Assembly: GCA_021772355.1 (NCBI GenBank)
Contig: JAJFMB010000132.1
Location: 1-5,873, forward strand
Length of the DNA stretch: 5,873 nucleotides
Direction of reading: 5' to 3'
Origin: Chlamydiota bacterium
GTDB taxonomy: Bacteria > Chlamydiota > Chlamydiia > Chlamydiales > JAJFMB01
The notes beneath the pieces are model-generated. The model searched no databases. It saw nothing but the letters and a program-made list of their open reading frames with translations, and was not told the DNA's origin. Shown piece by piece: positions 1-5,854 of this stretch. Made by a program: the position numbers and the translations under genes. The stretch's first letter is position 1. Each line of letters opens with the position of its first letter.

Positions 1-1
1 G

Positions 2-1252
2 TTATGTAAACAAGATGTAGCTAACATTATAGCAACAATCGATGCTATGAGTGTCAATGATCAATGTCTACTGGTCGAAATGATGCCTGAGGCTAATTAT
101 ACTGCGAATAAGGAAATGTTAGATGGTATCATCTTGTCATCATATCAAGAAGATTCTGATGATTTTGAGGATATCTCAACTCCTAGAATCAAGGATATAT
201 TAGCATCTGAAAAAAGCGCTTCAACAGAAGCTGTAAGTGCTGTGAGCTCTCAATCAGAAGATGAACAACTACTTGAGGAGTTAAAGGTATTCAACAATTG
301 TGGTCGTGATGAAAAAATATCTTATACAAATGGAAAATTAATTACTAAACCTTTTAAAGGTAAACAAGATGTTAATCAGGGTGTGATCAAACTTGAAAGG
401 TTTTTCAAGAAAATCGAGGAACGTGTAAATGACCCCAGCAAGCCTCCTGTGAGTGATGAAATATTTGTACAAATCAATAGCGCCATGAGCAAGTTGCTGA
501 ATAGAAGTAAAGCTAAGCCCAAAGACAACACCGAAGTCAGACCTGAGTGGATGGACAACATTGTAGGCGGTTCAGACAATGCAGAGAATAAAAAGGTTTT
601 CTTGGATTATCAAGATAGGATTCTTATCGGCAAGGCTCGTGAGCCAATGGAAGTTCGACTGGAAACAATTGATGAACTTGGTGAAGTATCCAAATCATTT
701 ATGCAGCTAGTTACAGGTAAGAGTGATGAGGAAACAAAAGCGTTAGCAAATAAAGACGCCCCAGACAGTGTAGTGAAATCATGGCTTACAGTTGAGGGAA
801 ATAAGGCCAAATTTATTAATGCTCCCCAGGAAATGCAAAAAGTTCACACCCAATTTGGGAAAGACTTAGCTACTATTATGAAGGCGGAACTGAAGGATGC
901 TTCTCTCGAAGAAATTAGAAAGTATTCGGGACAGATTGCCTCTATGAACTCACAATTCACACCCCAAGCAGATGATGCAAGAGAGGCGCTCAAAAACTTT
1001 CATAAAAAAGCAATTAAAGGTATTTGCGACCAGAAAAAAATTGGCAAAGAAGGCGAGGAACTAGAAAAAATTGAAGAAGAAGAAGCAAGATTACTAGCTC
1101 TTGTTAAGGAGTTAAATGGGCTTTATGAAACCTCAGACATTACAAAGCAAAATGCGAACGAAAAAAAAGAAAGAAGAAGAGTAATCGTTGATGATTTGAA
1201 AAAATTTATCAATGACAACAAAACATATTTAAATAGAGCATTAGAGTCGTAG
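2..1252 (+). CDS. Hypothetical charged helical/coiled-coil protein, 5' end outside the window
   Basis: The frame is open from base 2 to the TAG at 1250-1252, giving 416 visible residues. The first ATG is at 47, but the 15 codons before it are also open (beginning Leu-Cys-Lys-Gln-Asp) and there is no purine-rich ribosome site ahead of it. The true start therefore probably lies upstream and ATG 47 is probably an internal Met. Counting from that Met, residues 33-78 are rich in acidic residues and Ser (likely disordered). Residues 110-155 and 200-300 look mostly helical. Residues 320-400 are very charged, with an EELEKIEEEEARLL stretch typical of a coiled coil and a KKERRR cluster at 373-378. No signal peptide, membrane segment or catalytic motif is visible. 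I recognise no family. It ends 61 bases before the first phosphatase gene. A run of eight A at 1161-1168 lies in the coding sequence. Confidence 0.75.
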   Translation, partial: LCKQDVANIIATIDAMSVNDQCLLVEMMPEANYTANKEMLDGIILSSYQEDSDDFEDISTPRIKDILASEKSASTEAVSAVSSQSEDEQLLEELKVFNNCGRDEKISYTNGKLITKPFKGKQDVNQGVIKLERFFKKIEERVNDPSKPPVSDEIFVQINSAMSKLLNRSKAKPKDNTEVRPEWMDNIVGGSDNAENKKVFLDYQDRILIGKAREPMEVRLETIDELGEVSKSFMQLVTGKSDEETKALANKDAPDSVVKSWLTVEGNKAKFINAPQEMQKVHTQFGKDLATIMKAELKDASLEEIRKYSGQIASMNSQFTPQADDAREALKNFHKKAIKGICDQKKIGKEGEELEKIEEEEARLLALVKELNGLYETSDITKQNANEKKERRRVIVDDLKKFINDNKTYLNRALES

Positions 1253-1296
1253 AGTATTATCCAATTTGCATTAAGCTTTATGGGCTTCTTTTCTAT

Positions 1297-1302
1297 AGAG
1301 AG
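1297..1302 (+). promoter_or_regulatory. Probable ribosome binding site of the first phosphatase gene
   Basis: The purine run AGAGAG lies 11 bases before ATG 1314 and only 2 bases before the alternative TTG 1305. The spacing is slightly long for the ATG but unworkable for the TTG, so it decides the start in favour of ATG 1314. It is a weak match to the consensus. No convincing -35/-10 pair was found in the gap from 1253. Confidence 0.4.
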
Positions 1303-1313
1303 ATTTGAACGGT

Positions 1314-2648
1314 ATGATCCCAAGATTTTCATGTTTTAGACCACAGCATGATGAGCATATAGAGCTCACTGATGAAGGTGAGGGTTCGTCGCGTGCGGCG
1401 GAGCCGGTGGGTGTGACGGCGCGGATAGTTGCGTGCTGGTCTTGTCTGAGACGGCCTGAACCGGTGGTTTCATTGCCGGATGGTGATGTGGAAGCGTACT
1501 TAAGAAGCCTTGAAACAGAGATTCCCTTTGAAGAGGTCACATATAGGGATCTGAAAGGGGTAGAGCATACGCATTGGGTGCATCGCAAACGACTCCCTTT
1601 ACCGCGTGAGATAAGGGGACAGGTATCTGATCACTTGAAGGAAATTCTGGATCATCAAGACTACCGGGTTGAATTGGATGCGGATAGGGTAAAGGAGAAA
1701 CTTCACAGCAACGCAGAAAAGGCAAAAACGAATATTGATCGAGGAGATAATTCAAGGTATGCTCCCAGCTTTAGTTTTAGAAATTTTCCTAATGATGGCG
1801 ATTTATGGGGTGGGGCTTTAGCTTTTACTTCTGACTATGGAAGTTTAAGAGTGGCCTATGAAACTGAAAAAAACATAGGTGTCGCTACGGCAAAAGGGCC
1901 AAGATCTATCATGGAAGATCGGCACCTCGCATCTTATGTTAGAATGGACCAAAATAGATTTCCCTTCTATGCCGTTTTTGATGGTCATGGGGGAGTAAAG
2001 TGTGCGCAGCATGTGAAGAGCTCTTTTATCAAAACCTTCGAGAAATGGCTCAATGAGCCGTCAATTGCCTTTCCAGATGAGACTTTGCGCCTCTATAACG
2101 CCTTTAATCTTGCATGTGCAGATGTTGACCGCATTTTTGGACATGAAAACGTAGGGTCTACCGCTGTGATGTGTCTGGTTGTTGGGGAGGAGCTATGGGT
2201 CGCTAATTTAGGTGATTCTAGAGCAATTCTTGTGACTCCCGATTCTATTGAGCAGCTAAGTGAAGACCAGCGAGCGGAAATGCCTCAACATAGAGAATTG
2301 ATAGAAGGACGCGGTGGTAAGGTTTCTAGTAATAACAGGGTTGTACATGAACAGATTAATTGTTTTATTCAACCCGCGCGAGGATTTGGCGATCATCTAT
2401 TACTAGGAGCGATGGCGCCGATTCCTGAAATTGCTAGATTTCCTCTTCCTGAGAAAGGACATTTAGTGCTGGCCTGCGATGGAGTCTTTGATGTTGCCTC
2501 TTCAAGACAAGTAGGACGGCATGTCCAGGAAGCTCTGCAGGACAAGAAGTCTTTGGATCGCATCGCAGGGGAAATTGCTGTCGCAGCTTTACAGGGTGGC
2601 TCAGCCGATAATATTTCAGTGCTCGTCATTCCTCTACCAATTAATTGA
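1314..2648 (+). CDS. Eukaryotic-type PP2C (PPM) serine/threonine protein phosphatase, paralogue 1
   Basis: The 444-residue product should be a Mg/Mn-dependent phosphatase removing phosphate from Ser/Thr. I chose ATG 1314; an in-frame TTG at 1305 would add three residues. The PP2C domain spans about 187-441 with its motifs in order: GPRSIMED (Arg197, Glu201, Asp202), VFDGHGG (Asp223, Gly224, His225), GSTAV at 281, ANLGDSRA at 297, RGG at 333, ARGFGD at 355, LACDGVFDV (Asp389) and SADNISVL (Asp432). All residues equivalent to the PP2C metal ligands are present, so it is predicted active. Family catalytic domains are about 250 residues. Here some 185 residues precede the domain, with blocks shared with the next gene: DYRVELD (117), NAEKAK (133), NFPN (157). 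The first 50 residues are Cys/Arg/Glu-rich, encoded by unusually GC-rich DNA and not shared. No signal peptide or membrane helix is visible. Substrates are unknown and no kinase is encoded nearby. Confidence 0.93.
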   Translation: MIPRFSCFRPQHDEHIELTDEGEGSSRAAEPVGVTARIVACWSCLRRPEPVVSLPDGDVEAYLRSLETEIPFEEVTYRDLKGVEHTHWVHRKRLPLPREIRGQVSDHLKEILDHQDYRVELDADRVKEKLHSNAEKAKTNIDRGDNSRYAPSFSFRNFPNDGDLWGGALAFTSDYGSLRVAYETEKNIGVATAKGPRSIMEDRHLASYVRMDQNRFPFYAVFDGHGGVKCAQHVKSSFIKTFEKWLNEPSIAFPDETLRLYNAFNLACADVDRIFGHENVGSTAVMCLVVGEELWVANLGDSRAILVTPDSIEQLSEDQRAEMPQHRELIEGRGGKVSSNNRVVHEQINCFIQPARGFGDHLLLGAMAPIPEIARFPLPEKGHLVLACDGVFDVASSRQVGRHVQEALQDKKSLDRIAGEIAVAALQGGSADNISVLVIPLPIN

Positions 2649-2654
2649 TCAATT

Positions 2655-2679
2655 ATGAGATAATCTACGTCTCATTTTT
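2655..2679 (+). terminator. Possible weak hairpin terminator between the two phosphatase genes
   Basis: ATGAGA (2655-2660) is the reverse complement of TCTCAT (2670-2675), extendable by one G-U pair, with a loop of about 7 bases, and it runs into TTTTT at 2675-2679. The stem is short and only about one third GC, so termination would be weak. It overlaps a possible -10 element, and both readings cannot easily be true at once. Confidence 0.3.
2656..2664 (+). promoter_or_regulatory. Possible extended -10 promoter for the second phosphatase gene
   Basis: TGA followed by GATAAT (2659-2664) fits the extended -10 pattern TGnTATAAT with one mismatch. Transcription would begin near 2671, about 27 bases before ATG 2698. 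No acceptable -35 lies at 17 bases. A near-identical element (TGA-TATAAT) stands upstream of the last gene. The site overlaps the left arm of the hairpin at 2655-2675. Confidence 0.3.
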
Positions 2680-2697
2680 AAAATTAGTTGTCATTTT

Positions 2698-3981
2698 ATG
2701 AGTTTTACATTACCGCCTATCAGACCAGGAGCAATTCCATCTCAAGAATCTACTATTAGTTCTGGGACTTGTATGTGGAAAGACCTAAATGGTCAAGCAA
2801 TCACATGTCGGCCTGGAGAGAGTATTGAAGCGCGTGTAAGACGTGCAACCAGTGGCAACCCTTTTTCATGGGTATCCTACTGGGGAATGAATCAAATTCA
2901 ATACACCCATTTTGTGTATAGTATTCAGACTCCTTTGCCAGATTTTTTCTCACAAAACATTGAATATTGCGCCCAACATGTGTTGAACTGCCAAGATTAC
3001 CGCGTGGAACTAGATCCGATTTCTGTCGACAACACCCTTGTGGCTAACGCCGAAAAAGCCAAAAAACAAGTCGATGAGGGTAGGAATGGTTGGTATGACA
3101 CAAAATATTTAGCACAGAACTTCCCTAATGAAGTGGAAAATGGGGGAGTGGCGCATGCTTTTTCTTTTGGTAAGAGTGTCGATGTCTCATATTCCTCTGA
3201 GGGTTCTATGGGCTTTGCCTCTACTCAAGGAAAAAGAGACAGCATGGAAGATGGCCATCTTGCTTCCATTGTGCATATGGATGGAAAACAGCTTCCTTTT
3301 CATGCTGTCTTTGATGGTCATACCGGTATTGCATGTGCTGAGCATGCAAGAGATAACTTTGTGTCTGTTTTCGAGAAATGGCTAAAAGAGCCTACAATCG
3401 CATTTCCCGACCAAACTCTTCGTATTTTTAATGCCTTTAATCTTGCTTGTACAGAGGTGGATCGATCTTTTTTACAAAAAGGGCCAGGAACGACAGCTGT
3501 GATGTGCCTGGTTGTAGAGGACGAACTTTGGGTCGCAAACCTAGGAGATTCCAGAGCAATCCTTGTGACTCCCGGTCATGTTGAGCAATTATGCTTGGAC
3601 CAGCGAGCGCCAATGCAAGAGAATCGGGAATTGATTGAGGCACGCGGCGGCTTTGTAACTTGGGATGCAAGAGTTGCCCACGAAAAAAGCCTAATAAGTG
3701 TCGAACCTGCACGTTGCTTCGGCGATCATGATCTATCCGGTGCACTAGCTCCGATTCCCGAAATCGCAAGATTTACAGTCCCTTCTAACGGCCACTTAGT
3801 TCTTGCATGCGATGGGGTATTCGAGGCTGCTTCCTCGAGGCAAGTGGGAGAGCATGTCCAGCAGAGCCTAAATAAAGGCGTGCCTTTAGGACGTATCGCG
3901 GCAGAAATCGCTATTTCCGCCTATCAAGCCGGCTCAACTGATAATATCACCGTACTTGTTGTTCCTTTATCACACCCGTGA
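2698..3981 (+). CDS. Eukaryotic-type PP2C (PPM) serine/threonine protein phosphatase, paralogue 2
   Basis: The 427-residue paralogue follows the first phosphatase after 49 bases. Hand alignment gives about 136 identities in 210 catalytic-domain residues (65%). Motifs: GKRDSMED (Arg180, Glu184, Asp185), VFDGHTG (Asp206, Gly207, His208), GTTAV at 264, ANLGDSRA at 280, DQRAPM at 301, ARCFGD at 338, LACDGVFEA (Asp372) and STDNITVL (Asp415). Metal ligands are complete, so it is predicted active. Differences from its twin are DGHTG for DGHGG and CDGVFE for CDGVFD, neither at a metal-binding position. The N-terminal region aligns with paralogue 1 from about residue 38 (PG..IEA..R, PF..V.Y, TH.V, LP, DYRVELD, NAEKAK, NFPN), while the first 35 residues are unrelated. 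ATG 2698 is the first ATG after an in-frame stop at 2656-2658. No clear Shine-Dalgarno precedes it, so the start is less certain than the frame. Substrates are unknown. Confidence 0.93.
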   Translation: MSFTLPPIRPGAIPSQESTISSGTCMWKDLNGQAITCRPGESIEARVRRATSGNPFSWVSYWGMNQIQYTHFVYSIQTPLPDFFSQNIEYCAQHVLNCQDYRVELDPISVDNTLVANAEKAKKQVDEGRNGWYDTKYLAQNFPNEVENGGVAHAFSFGKSVDVSYSSEGSMGFASTQGKRDSMEDGHLASIVHMDGKQLPFHAVFDGHTGIACAEHARDNFVSVFEKWLKEPTIAFPDQTLRIFNAFNLACTEVDRSFLQKGPGTTAVMCLVVEDELWVANLGDSRAILVTPGHVEQLCLDQRAPMQENRELIEARGGFVTWDARVAHEKSLISVEPARCFGDHDLSGALAPIPEIARFTVPSNGHLVLACDGVFEAASSRQVGEHVQQSLNKGVPLGRIAAEIAISAYQAGSTDNITVLVVPLSHP

Positions 3982-4001
3982 TTGTGACCTTTATTATATC
4001 T

Positions 4002-4032
4002 TTATCAGTCCTTAACCTCTCTTTGCTATTAT
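4002..4032 (+). promoter_or_regulatory. Possible sigma-70-type promoter upstream of the TPR-like gene
   Basis: TATTAT (4027-4032) matches the -10 consensus at 5 of 6 positions, and TTATCA (4002-4007) matches the -35 at 4 of 6, with a 19-base spacer that is longer than ideal. An overlapping alternative -10 is TATAGT (4030-4035). Transcription would begin near 4039, giving a very short leader that starts just ahead of the ribosome site. This is a weak prediction; the gene could also be read through from the phosphatases, since no terminator is visible in 3982-4055. Confidence 0.3.
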
Positions 4033-4041
4033 AGTAATCAT

Positions 4042-4050
4042 AGAGAGGGA
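4042..4050 (+). promoter_or_regulatory. Strong Shine-Dalgarno sequence
   Basis: AGAGAGGGA ends 5 bases before ATG 4056, and its GAGG core ends 7 bases before it. This is the best ribosome site in the window and fixes the start of the downstream gene. Confidence 0.75.
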
Positions 4051-4055
4051 ATTTC

Positions 4056-5021
4056 ATGGTAACACCTGCAATCAATTGTTTTTCAGCTAATGGAGAATTT
4101 AGGGCAGATAACGGTCGCACCTACATGCTCAAAATTCATCTGGCCGATGGTACGTCTAGAAAGATAGATAAGGACTACGTAATCCAGCTGAAAAAGGAAG
4201 GAACGCTACAAACAGTTAAAAAGGCGCTAGAGCAATTGTGTGACGAATTGGGAAGTTTCCATCGTGCGGAGTGTTATTTTGATCACTACGCTATCCAAAA
4301 CACTACTTCGAGCCCAAAAGAAACGCATACAAACGTTGCGCAGGCCTATCAGAAAGCGATGGGGGACCTGCATGGGGTACTTCGCGAATTTCAGCCAACT
4401 TCGAATCTTTTGGAGTCGGCTAAAACAAATTTCTATAATGATCCTGAGAAAGCACGAAAATCCTTTCTAGCAATACTTGAACGTAAGCCGACAAACGATC
4501 AGGAACAAGAAATTTTGCATGATGCAGAGTTTCGATACACATGGTTATTAATGGAGGAAGATCGCTTTGATGAGGCTTTAAAACGGATGAAGGATATTGC
4601 CGAAAGTGACAATCCATTTGCCTTTGAAGCTAATTACATGCTGGGCCGCAATTTCCTCTATGGCATCCATGATGAAGAGGATTATGATCAAGGTAATGCC
4701 TATTTCGAGAAATGCAGGGAGATTCTCCATCAGATTGACAATCGAAATGACTACCAGCAAGGGTTGCTTGAAACAATTGAAAAGGAGCTGACTGCGATTC
4801 AAATGTTCGGGAAACCGTTGCATGCCGTGATAAGCGGTCCTAACGATGAAGACCCAAGAGCGCCGGAAGCGCCAAAGCCTCCTGTTCAGCAAGAGAAACC
4901 TAAAAAATCTTGGCGTTCTCTTTTCGACCACCTTCCTTGGCGTAAAAAGAAGAAAGAGGTTCTAACCTCACAACCCGTAGTCAGAGATGTCCATGGTAGT
5001 ATTACCAATTCTGTTTTATAA
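4056..5021 (+). CDS. Orphan protein: shared N-terminal module, TPR/Sel1-like repeats, Pro-rich basic tail
   Basis: This 321-residue protein belongs to no family I can name. Residues 15-110 form a module that also appears in the next gene: NGRTYMLKI (19-27), a helix around 50-65, GSFHRAE (66-72) and AYQKAMGDL (97-105). Residues 128-222 are helical with TPR/Sel1-like spacing: DAEFRYTWLLMEEDRFDEAL (156-175), then EANYMLGRNFLYG (191-203) with YFEKC (216-220), which follows the Sel1 pattern of Leu-Gly, Tyr-x-Gly and Tyr-Phe-x-Lys. Such repeats usually bind proteins. Residues 257-283 are Pro/acid-rich and probably disordered. The tail 284-301 (KSWRSLFDHLPWRKKKKE) is basic with two Trp-Arg pairs and could contact membrane or nucleic acid. 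No signal peptide is visible. The start is well supported by its Shine-Dalgarno. It lies 74 bases after the second phosphatase. A scaffold or adaptor role is inference. Confidence 0.88.
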   Translation: MVTPAINCFSANGEFRADNGRTYMLKIHLADGTSRKIDKDYVIQLKKEGTLQTVKKALEQLCDELGSFHRAECYFDHYAIQNTTSSPKETHTNVAQAYQKAMGDLHGVLREFQPTSNLLESAKTNFYNDPEKARKSFLAILERKPTNDQEQEILHDAEFRYTWLLMEEDRFDEALKRMKDIAESDNPFAFEANYMLGRNFLYGIHDEEDYDQGNAYFEKCREILHQIDNRNDYQQGLLETIEKELTAIQMFGKPLHAVISGPNDEDPRAPEAPKPPVQQEKPKKSWRSLFDHLPWRKKKKEVLTSQPVVRDVHGSITNSVL

Positions 5022-5035
5022 GATTTAATTAAGAC

Positions 5036-5085
5036 ATAATTACTTCAATATAAAAATTATTACACATGTGATATAATTACATCAA
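5036..5085 (+). repeat. Direct repeat pair overlapping the promoter of the last gene
   Basis: ATAATTACTTCAA (5036-5048) and ATAATTACATCAA (5073-5085) agree at 12 of 13 bases and start 37 bases apart. The second copy contains most of the -10 hexamer. The first has CATAAT in the equivalent place, so it could be a second promoter -10 or a paired regulator site. The background is AT-rich, which weakens significance. Confidence 0.5.
5069..5077 (+). promoter_or_regulatory. Extended -10 promoter for the coiled-coil gene
   Basis: TGATATAAT is an exact match to the extended -10 TGnTATAAT. At a 17-base spacer the -35 position (5049-5054, TATAAA) matches only 3 of 6, as is common when an extended -10 compensates. 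Transcription would begin near 5084, about 15 bases before ATG 5099, just before the GGGG ribosome site. The palindrome CACATGTG (5063-5070) abuts it upstream and could be an operator. Confidence 0.6.
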
Positions 5086-5086
5086 C

Positions 5087-5090
5087 GGGG
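5087..5090 (+). promoter_or_regulatory. Probable ribosome binding site of the coiled-coil gene
   Basis: GGGG lies 8 bases before ATG 5099 in otherwise AT-rich DNA. It is a partial Shine-Dalgarno at proper spacing and supports this start. Confidence 0.5.
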
Positions 5091-5098
5091 TAGTTAAT

Positions 5099-5854
5099 AT
5101 GGTAAATCCAACAGGCTCAAAATTAACGATTCAAGAGATGACCTCCGCGCAGCAAGGGGTTAGGCTGGAGAAAGGAATGCTCCACCTCCCGAATGGGGAT
5201 ACTTATAAACTGGAGTATTTCGATACGACAAAGAAAGATTGGGTAGCTGTTCAAGGAGATACTGTTGCCGCCGCGATTGCCGATCAAGTTAATCAGGCTA
5301 TTCAAACCCTTCTCACAATTAGTGATCAAAAAAAGGGATCCTTCCAAAAAGCGGAATTTCATCATGACGGTACCGTTAACATATTCAATGACCCTAATGA
5401 CATTAACAAAGTGACAAATACTGTCACATTGAGCACAAAATACAAATCAAATCCTAAGGTTTTACAAACCTATCAAAAATCGATAGATTTCTTAGTCCAT
5501 GCCTTCCAAGGCCATGGTCTTGCACCCGCAGTTGCCCCAAGCAGTAAGCCGGTACCCCTCGTTGATAAAAGGGAAATGAATCAATTAGAAAACGATGCAA
5601 AAAATCCAACAGACATTGATGATATCAATCGCAGAATTGATAAGATGAAAAACGAGGCAAAAAATGAGCACGATCAAATTATCAAAATATTGGATGAGAT
5701 CAAGCGGGAAAGGGCACAGGGGAAACAGGGAGATGCGCTAAAAGAAGTTGAAGATGAATACACGAAGTTAGTCGAACACTATAAAAATGAGTTGATCCGA
5801 GTCAATCAGCAACTCGAAAGTTTACGTCCACAATCTCCGGACGATCAGTCATAA
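5099..5854 (+). CDS. Orphan protein: shared N-terminal module plus C-terminal coiled coil
   Basis: This 251-residue protein is of unrecognised family. Its N-terminal part resembles the preceding gene: both begin Met-Val-x-Pro, then NGDTYKLEY (32-40; NGRTYMLKI upstream), a helix around 55-72, GSFQKAEF (80-87; GSFHRAEC upstream) and TYQKSIDFL (124-132; AYQKAMGDL upstream). A Pro/Ala/Ser linker (142-154) follows. Residues 156-242 are highly charged and helical with regular hydrophobic positions (IDDINRRIDKMKNEA, IIKILDEIKRE, YTKLVEHYKNELIRVNQQLE), so a dimeric coiled coil is likely. The tail is short, polar and Pro-containing. No Cys, signal peptide or membrane segment is present. It ends at TAA 5852-5854. 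The gap before it (77 bases) has its own strong promoter, so it can be expressed apart from gene 4. The 19 bases after it show only an all-AT inverted repeat. Its role is unknown; oligomerisation or partner binding is inference. Confidence 0.87.
   Translation: MVNPTGSKLTIQEMTSAQQGVRLEKGMLHLPNGDTYKLEYFDTTKKDWVAVQGDTVAAAIADQVNQAIQTLLTISDQKKGSFQKAEFHHDGTVNIFNDPNDINKVTNTVTLSTKYKSNPKVLQTYQKSIDFLVHAFQGHGLAPAVAPSSKPVPLVDKREMNQLENDAKNPTDIDDINRRIDKMKNEAKNEHDQIIKILDEIKRERAQGKQGDALKEVEDEYTKLVEHYKNELIRVNQQLESLRPQSPDDQS

Noticed and set aside
1161..1168. Run of eight A in the first gene as a programmed slippage site
   Set aside because: It encodes Lys codons within a charged helix, and the main frame continues normally for about 27 more codons to a plausible end, so no frameshift is needed.
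1273..1293. AAGC/GCTT hairpin followed by CTTTTCT as a terminator of the first gene
   Set aside because: A four-pair stem with a 7-base loop and an interrupted T run is too weak to call.
1305..1307. TTG as the start of the first phosphatase
   Set aside because: The only purine-rich site ends 2 bases before it, too close to serve it; ATG 1314 is better placed.
1271..1588. Minus-strand open frame of 105 codons opposite the start of the first phosphatase gene
   Set aside because: It lies antisense to a well-supported PP2C gene, shows no family motif and overlaps the GC-rich stretch, where stop codons are rarer by chance.
3128..3385. Nested + strand frame of 85 codons inside the second phosphatase gene
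   Set aside because: It overlaps conserved catalytic motifs in another frame and has no ribosome site.
4578..4931. Minus-strand open frame of 117 codons opposite the TPR-like gene
   Set aside because: The + strand frame has a strong ribosome site and coherent repeat structure; the antisense product shows nothing beyond a chance hydrophobic stretch.
5025..5032. Palindrome in the gap before the last gene (TTAATTAA-like)
   Set aside because: Short all-AT palindrome in an AT-rich spacer, with nothing linking it to a function.
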